Source of the DNA: Methanolobus sp. UBA474
Lineage (GTDB): Archaea > Halobacteriota > Methanosarcinia > Methanosarcinales > Methanosarcinaceae
Direction of reading: 5' to 3'
Assembly: GCA_002501695.1 (NCBI GenBank)
Contig: DANZ01000019.1
Location: forward strand, 16,780 to 48,643
Length of the DNA: 31,864 nt
Part shown: piece by piece, positions 15,347-22,451 of the stretch
Position numbering within the stretch: position 1 is the stretch's first letter
How the letters are laid out: every line of letters starts with the position of its first letter
Program-made: the position numbers and the translations under genes
Notes under the pieces: generated by a model
Seen by the model: the letters and a program-made list of their open reading frames with translations, nothing else
What the model was told of the DNA's origin: nothing
Database searches by the model: none

Positions 15347-16108
15347 TCAGATGCAGAGAGTGTCCAGAAACAGATCCATCTCCTCAGAAAGCTTTGCGTC
15401 CAACAGGTGCCTGGAATTGCCCAGATATTGCCCGAATGCAAGTATATCGCCTTCTGATATCGATTTACCCATATTCGACCTGAATTTAAGAGATTCATAG
15501 GAATCGATAAGTTCGGGCATGACCATGCGCGGATAGTTTCCTGCAAGCTGCCTTAGAAGAAAACGGGTTTTAGGATAGGGAAGCATTAAACAGTCCCTGT
15601 AGCGAGGGGACACGATCGTGTCAGTGGAGCATATTGTGTCAAACATCAGCCTTTCTTTAAAAAAGCGGGCAGCATCAGGATTATCAGGTTTTGTTATCAC
15701 ATTTGATCGCAAACATTCCACAGCAATAGCGAAAAGCAACCTTCCTACACCCATATTCCTGAAAGAGGGATGAACCTCGATGCTGCGCAGCAGATGAACA
15801 GAACGCAGGACAACATTCTTCTTCCCTCTATGAGTCTTTTCAAGATTATCAGACACTTTCTCAAACCTGGCAAAACCAAGCAGCCTGTTGCCGGTGTCTA
15901 CGGAAACGAACAGCATATGACCTGAAGAAACAGATGTTTTCATCAGGAAATCATAGGGCATGCCGAAATTATTATGAAAGTAATTGAAGCCCGGAGTATT
16001 TGACAGCCCCACTTCGATAGTGAGGCTCCCTACGGCTTCCTCGGACTCAAGCAGTCCATAGGAGACATTCCCGGCCTTATGCAGCACACACATACCATCG
16101 ATAGACAT
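15347..16108 (-). CDS. GNAT-family N-acetyltransferase (island copy 1), 253 aa
   Basis: This is a Gcn5-related acetyltransferase that would transfer acetyl from acetyl-CoA to an amine. Motif A is LRSIEVHPSFRNMGVGRLLF, with the R-x-x-G-x-G pyrophosphate loop, followed by VITKPDNPDAARFF. The second GNAT at 21544 has the matching segments LRAIEISP...RKGLGRTLF and IITKPVNTDAKKFF, so the two are paralogues. The C-terminal 80 residues are helical and have no known domain. It is the last gene of the operon starting at 21421, 18 bases after the coiled-coil gene. I prefer the ATG at 16108 over the GTG two codons upstream because ACGGT then sits at normal spacing. Confidence 0.85.
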   Translation of the reverse strand: MSIDGMCVLHKAGNVSYGLLESEEAVGSLTIEVGLSNTPGFNYFHNNFGMPYDFLMKTSVSSGHMLFVSVDTGNRLLGFARFEKVSDNLEKTHRGKKNVVLRSVHLLRSIEVHPSFRNMGVGRLLFAIAVECLRSNVITKPDNPDAARFFKERLMFDTICSTDTIVSPRYRDCLMLPYPKTRFLLRQLAGNYPRMVMPELIDSYESLKFRSNMGKSISEGDILAFGQYLGNSRHLLDAKLSEEMDLFLDTLCI

Positions 16109-16126
16109 TTTCACGTACCGTTCGTT

Positions 16127-17659
16127 TCACACATTAGCCAGTTCTCTTAAAGCAAAATAAGTGTATCTGCCCTTCTTGAAAGACGTGATCAACCGTGCCT
16201 GCTCCATCTGCCCGACAATGGAGGAAAGCCCATCAGATCCAGGCAAGCCGCACCTGGGACTTAGCTGGTTCTCCAGCTGCTTCAGGGTCGCAGGACCAAG
16301 CTCCCTCAACTCTTCAAGGATCATCTGCTCAAGGTGCCCTACAGAGACATTCGCTTCATGCCTGCTCCGGAAGCTGTCCCCTGCAAAACCGAACTGTTCC
16401 ATTTCCTCACGCATCTTCTGAATATCCGCATGAACTTCCTCTATCTTCTCTGCATCCTGCACGGACTTCAGCAGCTGTTGCTGCATGTGTGCAAGACTCT
16501 CATTCACCTCATCCCGGAAAGAAGCAACGGCTTCAGAAATGACAAGAATCTCCTCCCGGCTCGCTTTTAAAGCCATGCTTTTTTCAAGTCCGGATACATC
16601 AAAATCCCGGGCATGCAAAGGAGCTTCTGCGGAGATGATCTCCGGGACACTGCTCTCCTGAAGGGTTTTGCTTAGTTTCTTGATCGCCTTTGTGTGCAGG
16701 TTCACAGCTTTTGTAATATTCTGGATCGAGGCATTGATATCTTCAATGCCCTTTGCATGCTTTGCGGTATCTTCGAGCTGGTTGTTCTGGAGCTCGGCCA
16801 TGAATTGCATGTTCTCTGTCAGGTTTGTAAGTTCTTCCGTGATACCGCACAATTGAGAAGATATCTTTTCAATAGACCTGTCATGGACAACCACTTTCTG
16901 CACAGTGTATTCCCTGCTGCCGGTCTCGACAAATGATCTGAAGTCCTGTGAGTTGTAATTTGGAACTGCCTGGGACAGCATCTTGAAAAGTTCAATATAG
17001 GTTGCATGAATCTGTTTTATTGAGACGAGCTTTGATGATACGGCATCTGAAAGCCCCCTTACAAGGAATGTTCCATTCTCAAACCTGAAAAAGTCCACTC
17101 CTGCGCTGAACTGGCGGACCTTATCCCTTGCATCCTCAACTATCTGTGACGATTCACTGTCGCCGAATATGTTCAGCATGGCCGCATACAGATCGTTCAG
17201 GGTTTTGGCATAAGTGATCTCAAGCACATCAGGAGGGACTTTTGCAGCATCAAGGGTCTCGGCACTCAATACATCCTCTGCTTTGAGGACCCTTCTTAAG
17301 CGTTTGGAAAAAACGTCAAAATCCCTTCTTAAACGCCTGAACTCATCCTGGCCGGGAACTTTAGACATCTCGGCATTGATCTGGGAGATAGACTCTTCAT
17401 GCCCGCTGAAACCTCCGTTTACCCTCACCCGGAGCTCTTCGAACCTTTCCTCAAAATGTGCCAGTTTTGCTTCCAGTTCCAGATAACGCGAGTCAGCGAT
17501 GGCTGCTTCCTTTTCCTGCACAGTGCCGGAATGTTCGGGCTTCTCTGTGCACTTCTTACTTTCAGGATAACCGTGATATTCATTATAGGTATCGAGAGTG
17601 ACTGGATCAGGGGCCTGGACTTCCTTTATCTTTGTTTCTCCGCATGTTTCGCTACTCAT
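16127..17659 (-). CDS. Coiled-coil protein with C-terminal winged helix, 510 aa
   Basis: I do not recognise the family. Layout: a disordered N-terminus (1-55); a coiled coil (about 56-120); a middle globular part (about 130-240) with LNDLYAAMLNIFGDSES and FFRFENGTFLVRGL; long coiled coils (about 255-440) with many heptads; and a C-terminal winged helix (about 445-510) with LRELGPATLKQLENQL and a wing FKKGRYTYFAL. No membrane helix is seen, so it is a cytoplasmic scaffold or array-like protein. It starts 15 bases after the roadblock-like gene with a GGTGGTG ribosome binding site. It could play the structural part that FlaC/D/E plays between CheF and the archaellum motor, but I see no ArlCDE signature. 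Confidence 0.8.
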   Translation of the reverse strand: MSSETCGETKIKEVQAPDPVTLDTYNEYHGYPESKKCTEKPEHSGTVQEKEAAIADSRYLELEAKLAHFEERFEELRVRVNGGFSGHEESISQINAEMSKVPGQDEFRRLRRDFDVFSKRLRRVLKAEDVLSAETLDAAKVPPDVLEITYAKTLNDLYAAMLNIFGDSESSQIVEDARDKVRQFSAGVDFFRFENGTFLVRGLSDAVSSKLVSIKQIHATYIELFKMLSQAVPNYNSQDFRSFVETGSREYTVQKVVVHDRSIEKISSQLCGITEELTNLTENMQFMAELQNNQLEDTAKHAKGIEDINASIQNITKAVNLHTKAIKKLSKTLQESSVPEIISAEAPLHARDFDVSGLEKSMALKASREEILVISEAVASFRDEVNESLAHMQQQLLKSVQDAEKIEEVHADIQKMREEMEQFGFAGDSFRSRHEANVSVGHLEQMILEELRELGPATLKQLENQLSPRCGLPGSDGLSSIVGQMEQARLITSFKKGRYTYFALRELANV

Positions 17660-17674
17660 CCCAACACCACCGCT

Positions 17675-18454
17675 TCATACAAAGGACTCCAGTTTGCGCT
17701 TTATATCGGGTATCCACTCCGCTTCACACATGTCAGCAACATAATCCCCATGGAGAGGGCGTATCTGGTCCCTTATGATCATCTCGACAAGCAAAGGCCA
17801 GAGATCTTCGGTCATCCATTTCGGAGATGAGGCGATCTCGTTGAAGGCCATTGCTAGTGCGGGCTCGACCTCGCCCCTGCCCATCACACCCGTGATCTTG
17901 CCCTTGATATCGGCAAGTATTTTCATATTCTTTTTATACTCCGATGACTGGGTGTACATCTCGTTGAACACTATCTTGGCAAGTATGCGCAGCTCTGAAG
18001 CAACCTCATCCGAATAGTTAGCCAGCTGGTCAGCGGTCATCGGGCGCTGTTCGAAGATGTGCTGTATGACCTCCCTTGCGATCTGGATCTTGCGCATGTC
18101 ATCGGTAAGATCTGCCTTGCCGGTAAAAAGGGAGATGAGAAGTGCACCCCGCCCTACGGATGAGAAGATCACAGTGCCAAAATCATATTCTATCACTGAC
18201 TGCCTGAGGCCCATGGCAAGCTGCTGGCTTACATGCAGCAGGTTGTTGCTTATCAGATTTGTCAGTTCGAATATCTTGGGACCTATACTTTCAGGGATGT
18301 ATGAAGCATATATCCGGCCATCGGCGCCGGCAAAGAGGAGCACGTCGACTTCGCTGGCGTCATAGGTCCTTTTTAGCTGAGATACCAGGGCAAACTTCAG
18401 AAGGGATACATCTTCCAGGTCTTCCTTTGTCTTTTTAACCACCGGGTTCACCAC
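17675..18454 (-). CDS. Roadblock/LC7-like protein, 259 aa
   Basis: The N-terminal 110 residues resemble a roadblock/LC7 (MglB-like) fold: a helix, the strand VDVLLFAGADGRIYASYIPESIG, a helix, then YDFGTVIFSSVGRGALLISLFTG. This fold usually regulates small GTPases or senses nucleotide/energy state, often near KaiC or V4R proteins. Residues 120-259 are helical (EVIQHIFEQRPMTADQLA onward) and not recognised. The start is a GTG and the Shine-Dalgarno is poor, 13 bases after the KaiC gene, so translation may depend on the upstream gene. No small Ras-like GTPase lies in the window; the KaiC-type ATPase is the likelier partner. The fold assignment is by pattern only. Confidence 0.6.
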   Translation of the reverse strand: MVNPVVKKTKEDLEDVSLLKFALVSQLKRTYDASEVDVLLFAGADGRIYASYIPESIGPKIFELTNLISNNLLHVSQQLAMGLRQSVIEYDFGTVIFSSVGRGALLISLFTGKADLTDDMRKIQIAREVIQHIFEQRPMTADQLANYSDEVASELRILAKIVFNEMYTQSSEYKKNMKILADIKGKITGVMGRGEVEPALAMAFNEIASSPKWMTEDLWPLLVEMIIRDQIRPLHGDYVADMCEAEWIPDIKRKLESFV

Positions 18455-18467
18455 TTTTATAACGATG

Positions 18468-19529
18468 TTACTGTATCATCTCTTCCAGGTCGCTGAGATT
18501 ATCGATCTCTATCAGACCTTCACCCGATGGCTTCCGGATAGCGGATGCAACAGCAACAGAAGTGTCAGCTGACAATTCCCTCATATCAAGCTGTATGTCG
18601 GAAGATCTGCTCTCCTCCTTCCTCCGGGCGATCTCATCCCTGGTGAGGGCATCAGTGAGTCCCTGGGATTCGAAGAATATCTGCAGTGTTTCCTTGGGCG
18701 AGAACGGGTATGACCAGTTCTCCTTAACGTATGCAAGACGCTCAAGCACTGTTTCACCGGCACCCAGATCTGCAGCGGTCCTGATAGCCTTGTTGAACAG
18801 GTCATCATATTTGCGCATGTCTTCCGCAGATACCAGCGGAGTGGTGCGCACTACGACCCCTATGCCTCGCACAAAAATGTAGGGGTATACTTCCTCACCA
18901 TGCCTGGTGGCACGCATTTTAACGATCTCCAGAGCTCTGTTGAAAGCACCGCCTATCGGGCGATAGGTAAGATGCACTGCGCCATCGGACATATATATAG
19001 GTATAAGCACATCCTCGCCGATAGTCTCACCCGGAGCTGCATGCTCCTCGGTTGTTATCAGGACGGGACCCAGTTGTTTGAGCGTATAGAACAGCTTGGT
19101 AATGACCTCACGCTGCTCCTGCTTGTCATGGATAGCCCATGTAAGGGGCGTCAGCGGGTCGATAACGACACGCGTCTTCACGGAGAAGTTCTTGTTCATT
19201 TCCACAAGTGCAGGCAGTTGCTCATCGACAAGCTTTACAAAGTCCTTTCCCTTGGAATGGAAGAAGAACAACTCTTTCTCATAATACTTGTCCAGGTTGA
19301 AGCCAAGCATCTTAGCTTCCCGCATTATCTGCTCAGGAGGCTCTTCCATGCTTATGTAAAGGCCATTTTCACCATGCTCCAGCCCGTAATTCAGGTACTG
19401 CATGGCAAAAGTGGATTTACCCGTACCGCTTGAACCTACAACAAGCAATGTAGTATTATCCCTTACGCCGCCTTCGATGACCCTGTCAAGACCTGCTATG
19501 CCTGTAGGGATCCTTTTCTCTTTGCTCAT
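18468..19529 (-). CDS. KaiC-family RecA-like ATPase, 353 aa
   Basis: This is a single KaiC-type RecA domain (residues 1-235) plus a C-terminal extension of about 115 residues. Visible motifs are the start IPTGIAGLDRVIEGG, Walker A GSSGTGKST (32-40), the paired catalytic glutamates Glu62-Glu63 in ISMEEPPEQI, and Walker B VVIDPL with Asp124. Relatives include KaiC itself, GvpD and the archaellum ATPase-regulator FlaH/ArlH. It is longer than FlaH (about 230 aa), and its motifs are the full catalytic set. Its ATG overlaps the LSm-like gene's stop (ATGA), with GGAGGG as ribosome binding site. It is probably the energy- or phosphorylation-dependent switch of the operon; autophosphorylation is not shown. 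Confidence 0.88.
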   Translation of the reverse strand: MSKEKRIPTGIAGLDRVIEGGVRDNTTLLVVGSSGTGKSTFAMQYLNYGLEHGENGLYISMEEPPEQIMREAKMLGFNLDKYYEKELFFFHSKGKDFVKLVDEQLPALVEMNKNFSVKTRVVIDPLTPLTWAIHDKQEQREVITKLFYTLKQLGPVLITTEEHAAPGETIGEDVLIPIYMSDGAVHLTYRPIGGAFNRALEIVKMRATRHGEEVYPYIFVRGIGVVVRTTPLVSAEDMRKYDDLFNKAIRTAADLGAGETVLERLAYVKENWSYPFSPKETLQIFFESQGLTDALTRDEIARRKEESRSSDIQLDMRELSADTSVAVASAIRKPSGEGLIEIDNLSDLEEMIQ

Positions 19530-19861
19530 TCAAATCCCTCCATATTGATGGTTTCCGGCTCAATTGCCTTCAGTTCGCCCATTTCCACGGAAAGGATGAG
19601 CGATTCGTTACTATCGAACGGAAAACTCTTTTCTACATAAATAGCCTCTATGGATGAACCCATCACCAGCATATGATCACTTATAGCGACCCAGCCCAGA
19701 TCGTTCTTCTTAACAACGTTCTTCAGCAGCACGGTATTGGTTTTAGTATCCATTCCTGCGCATTCTCCTCTGTAGTGTGATGACGTTGTGATAACACGGA
19801 CCATTTTACCGATAAAACCCGAAAGACAATCAACCATAGAGTCCTTTTTGGAACCGGACAT
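19526..19861 (-). CDS. LSm/Hfq-like Sm-fold protein, 111 aa
   Basis: The pattern fits an Sm fold. Residues 15-50 look like an Sm1 motif: GKMVRVITTSSHYRGECAG, then D-x-x-x-N-x-V-L-L as in LSm proteins. LVMGSSIEAIYVEK (about 65-80) stands where the Sm2 motif would be. The roughly 30 residues after it are acidic. LSm proteins form rings that bind RNA, but some Sm-like domains act as protein adaptors. It lies between the V4R and KaiC genes, overlapping the latter by four bases, and has a GGAGGT ribosome binding site. An RNA-binding role would be unusual in such an operon. The Sm assignment is moderately secure; RNA binding is inference. Confidence 0.6.
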   Translation of the reverse strand: MSGSKKDSMVDCLSGFIGKMVRVITTSSHYRGECAGMDTKTNTVLLKNVVKKNDLGWVAISDHMLVMGSSIEAIYVEKSFPFDSNESLILSVEMGELKAIEPETINMEGFE

Positions 19862-19874
19862 TTTCTTACCTCCG

Positions 19875-20792
19875 TTAACCTCTTTTCATTTTAGCCATAA
19901 GTTCGGCAAAACTGTCTGCTTTTTTAGCTTCTACCTGCATCCTTACACTCTCTTGTGATGTGGCCGGATTTACCGGCTGTGGCGGCATAGGAGCACTGGC
20001 CTGGACCTTTTGTGTCATTGCACCAAAGGCTGAACCAAAGGTGCTGTGAGTTGAGGCTATTGAGGCAAGCTCTTCCTGTTTTTTCCATGGCGGATCGAAT
20101 ATTTTTTCCTGCTTTTTAATGTTAGCTGCAAACTGCATGTAGGCATTCCCGATCTCCGAAAGCCTTCCGCTGTCCAGTAACTTATATATTGTCAGGGCCC
20201 TGACCCTCTCCACAAGCTCATTATCATCAACCGGAGGCCTTATGCCTGAAAGGATCATCTTGTCATGCTCATCCAGCAGGACCTGATAGGCAGATATAGG
20301 CTGCAGGGCTACCTTGAACCTGCATACCTGATTGCCGTTCTTGATACATTCGATCTCCTCAACCGAGCATTCAAGTTCAAGCTCCTCGGTAAAGAACCTA
20401 TGCAGTGCATCAGTGGTTGCAACGCACACTTTCTGGTTATTCAGGGCAGGATAGCAATTACAAACCGGATTGTTAGGAACCGCAAAAATGTAATTCATCG
20501 GAGCGTATGAAATCAGCTGCATCGATCCCAGGCCTGCATCCGTGAAGAGCTTTACATGAAAATTATATAGCGATGTTGACTTGATGGCATCGATAGTAAA
20601 AGCCTTGAGGAATTTCCGGGTCTCGCTCCAGGGAACCTTTGCATGGGGGAATCTCTCACTTATGTTCTGTTGTATCTTGAGCAGTGCACCAAAAGCTCCC
20701 ATGGATTGCGCAAAGCTGCCTTCATTCATTGGGGGCAGACCACCGGGAGATGCGGTCATGAAAGGGGGCAATCCGGGAGGAACATCACTCAT
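19875..20792 (-). CDS. V4R-like domain protein, 305 aa
   Basis: Residues about 50-175 resemble a V4R (4-vinyl reductase) ligand-binding domain. Signs are the helix/strand pattern and the closing EEIECIKNGNQVCRFKV, which matches the usual C-x-x-x-G-x-x-x-C-x-F ending, preceded by ALHRFFTEELELECSVE. Extra cysteines in NPVCNCYP could bind metal. Such domains in archaea are thought to bind small hydrophobic ligands or metal and often sit in signalling operons with roadblock proteins. The N-terminus is Met/Pro/Gly-rich (PPGLPPFMTASPGGLPP) and the C-terminus is low-complexity, ending AELMAKMKRG. I chose the ATG at 20792 because of its GGAGGT ribosome binding site; the longer frame to 20894 would overlap the CheF-like gene. 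Confidence 0.65.
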   Translation of the reverse strand: MSDVPPGLPPFMTASPGGLPPMNEGSFAQSMGAFGALLKIQQNISERFPHAKVPWSETRKFLKAFTIDAIKSTSLYNFHVKLFTDAGLGSMQLISYAPMNYIFAVPNNPVCNCYPALNNQKVCVATTDALHRFFTEELELECSVEEIECIKNGNQVCRFKVALQPISAYQVLLDEHDKMILSGIRPPVDDNELVERVRALTIYKLLDSGRLSEIGNAYMQFAANIKKQEKIFDPPWKKQEELASIASTHSTFGSAFGAMTQKVQASAPMPPQPVNPATSQESVRMQVEAKKADSFAELMAKMKRG

Positions 20793-20833
20793 GTTGCAAC
20801 CTCCATTGCAGGAAAGCTGTAAAGCGGCGCATT

Positions 20834-21421
20834 TTACATCATCTCCTTTATTTGTTTCTTGCCTTCTTCTGTCAGGGTGCCGGAGTTGTCGCATAGATTC
20901 TGATCCCTCAGGCTCTTAAAACTGTTAGCCAGGGTCTGGCTGTCAGCTCCGGTAAAGAAGGCAAGTTTTTGAAGGTCATTGACGCCTGTATATAGCATAT
21001 ACAATAACTTTTTATCAATATCAGACAGGGACTGCTTCTTTACAGGAGTACCGCATATCGGCTGCAGGTAGGTTTTCAACGTGTTTATCACAGCTTCGTT
21101 CCCTGCAAGCAGAGCTACTGCCGGGGCAGTGGCACCCTGGATAACACTGGACGCCTGGACATAATCGATAATAAGCACATGAGAAGTACCAATAGATCTC
21201 TGAGCCTTCATCTTTATAGAATCCGTAACTTCCCTGCCTATCATAGTGATATTCTGCAAAGGTATTGTTGACCAGCCCCCGCCTTCCGAGAACCAGAGGT
21301 TAAGGTTGGTCAGGTAAAGGACACCTTTTTCCCAGTTATCCGAGTAAAGGGAATTACCCATCATCACAGCTTTAAAAATATATGTCAGATCCACTTTTGC
21401 TATACCCTGCTCTTGAGCCAT
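20834..21421 (-). CDS. CheF-like protein (PH-like domain plus winged helix), 195 aa
   Basis: The N-terminal 120 residues have the beta-rich pattern of archaeal CheF (DUF439): WEKGVLYLTNLNLWFSEGGG then WSTIPLQNITMIGREV, i.e. a strand-turn-strand with W-K-G-x-L-x-L-T and IPL-x-x-I-x-x-I-G. Residues 135-195 form a winged helix (LSDIDKKLLYMLYTGV...FFTGADSQTLANSFKSL). CheF is the archaeal adaptor linking CheY and the archaellum motor proteins. This copy is shorter than typical CheF (about 280-300 aa), so it may be a diverged paralogue. It is the first gene of the operon, with a strong GGAGGGGA ribosome binding site before the ATG at 21421 and a TATA box at 21453-21468. No other che gene is in the window. 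Confidence 0.55.
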   Translation of the reverse strand: MAQEQGIAKVDLTYIFKAVMMGNSLYSDNWEKGVLYLTNLNLWFSEGGGWSTIPLQNITMIGREVTDSIKMKAQRSIGTSHVLIIDYVQASSVIQGATAPAVALLAGNEAVINTLKTYLQPICGTPVKKQSLSDIDKKLLYMLYTGVNDLQKLAFFTGADSQTLANSFKSLRDQNLCDNSGTLTEEGKKQIKEMM

Positions 21422-21452
21422 GAGTCCCCTCCATAAGAGATACAATTAATAG

Positions 21453-21468
21453 ATAATATATAAAGATA
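21453..21468 (-). promoter_or_regulatory. TATA box of the seven-gene CheF-like/KaiC operon
   Basis: On the minus strand the sequence is TCTTTATATATTATCT, a strong TATA element. It predicts a start near 21435, giving a short leader that carries the GGAGGGGA ribosome binding site. Genes 21421 to 15347 follow with gaps of at most about 40 bases and one overlap, so this is probably the promoter for all seven. Confidence 0.6.
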
Positions 21469-21543
21469 ATTATAATTAAACTATGTATTGTATTACGTCT
21501 ATTAATACCCTTCTATATTAAAAATAATATAAAAATATTTAGA

Positions 21544-22443
21544 TCAGGCAGCTTTTTTCAGTGGAAGAAAATAGCGTTCTTTTCCGCAGGATTCACAAAT
21601 AAAAGCAGTCCCTGGCCTTTGCCCTCCCTGAAGGAACTTTCCAGCCATACTGTTGCCGCATTCACATGAAGAAAGCATTTTTTGCTTCCCTATCAGCTCT
21701 CTGCCAACATTCTCCTTCAGGCATGGATCAGGCTCTGCAGGAGCAGACTCACTTGTGCTGCAAGCTGAGGTAACGCTCCTTTCCTTCACTTCAGTCCCGG
21801 ACCGGACGGTATCCATATCCTCACCTTTATGCTTAGCGCCTGGCACCGGAGGAAGCCGGGAATCTTTCTGAACAGCAGACACTTCCTTAGGGAACATTTT
21901 GATCTTGCAGGCTGCTGACCTGTCCTGGACCATGCCCCTGCTATCCATGGAAAGGCCGGATTTAGCATCCTCGTTCAGCACCATATAACCGGGATGGTCT
22001 GCGAGGTCAACCGGGCAGTTCCTGGCAGGCTGGCTAAAATTCAATAATCCGAAGAACTTTTTAGCATCCGTGTTCACTGGCTTTGTGATGATATGACCCG
22101 GAAGAAGCCGAGAGACCAGGACGAAAAGGGTTCTTCCAAGGCCTTTGCGGGAGAGCTCGGGAGATATCTCTATTGCACGAAGTACAAACACAGGCCTCCC
22201 ATCTGTAGAAGGCTTGCTCCACATCTCATTCATGGACCAGCCAACTATGGAATTATTGAATATTGCCATTATCAGATAGACGGTTGGCCTTTTAAGCCAG
22301 CTTTTGAAATTTGCCATGTAGTCTGACATGCCCAGATATTTCTTAAAATAAGTGAACTCTCCGATCTCCAGCTTATCAAGCTCACCGGGATGTTCAAGGA
22401 CGCAGAAACGCATCCCTTCTGTATTTTTTGCGATCTCTATCAT
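21544..22443 (-). CDS. GNAT acetyltransferase with C-terminal zinc ribbon (island copy 2), 299 aa
   Basis: Residues 1-165 are a GNAT domain with motif A LRAIEISPELSRKGLGRTLF, then IITKPVNTDAKKFF. Both segments are shared with the GNAT at 15347, so the two are paralogues. Residues 170-255 are a low-complexity linker rich in Ser, Pro and Glu. Residues 262-295 hold CECG and, 20 residues later, CESCG, a probable zinc ribbon that could bind protein or nucleic acid. The start ATG at 22443 has an AAGGTGA ribosome binding site that overlaps the stop of the upstream deacetylase, so acetyltransferase and deacetylase are translationally coupled. Substrates are unknown; protein lysine is the leading guess because deacetylases are in the same operon. 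Confidence 0.85.
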   Translation of the reverse strand: MIEIAKNTEGMRFCVLEHPGELDKLEIGEFTYFKKYLGMSDYMANFKSWLKRPTVYLIMAIFNNSIVGWSMNEMWSKPSTDGRPVFVLRAIEISPELSRKGLGRTLFVLVSRLLPGHIITKPVNTDAKKFFGLLNFSQPARNCPVDLADHPGYMVLNEDAKSGLSMDSRGMVQDRSAACKIKMFPKEVSAVQKDSRLPPVPGAKHKGEDMDTVRSGTEVKERSVTSACSTSESAPAEPDPCLKENVGRELIGKQKMLSSCECGNSMAGKFLQGGQRPGTAFICESCGKERYFLPLKKAA

Positions 22444-22451
22444 TGGCACAT

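Noticed and set aside
15205..15546. 113-codon frame at the end of the GNAT gene
   Set aside because: It overlaps the GNAT in another frame, is rich in Trp/Ser/Cys with no domain, and has no ribosome binding site.
18468..19529. KaiC-family ATPase as the archaellum protein FlaH/ArlH
   Set aside because: It is about 120 residues longer than FlaH, has the full KaiC catalytic set, and FlaI/FlaJ are not adjacent as they are in archaellum operons. It is better called a KaiC-family protein.
18468..19529. Gas-vesicle regulator GvpD
   Set aside because: GvpD is a KaiC-like relative, but no gas-vesicle structural gene (gvpA and others) is in the window.
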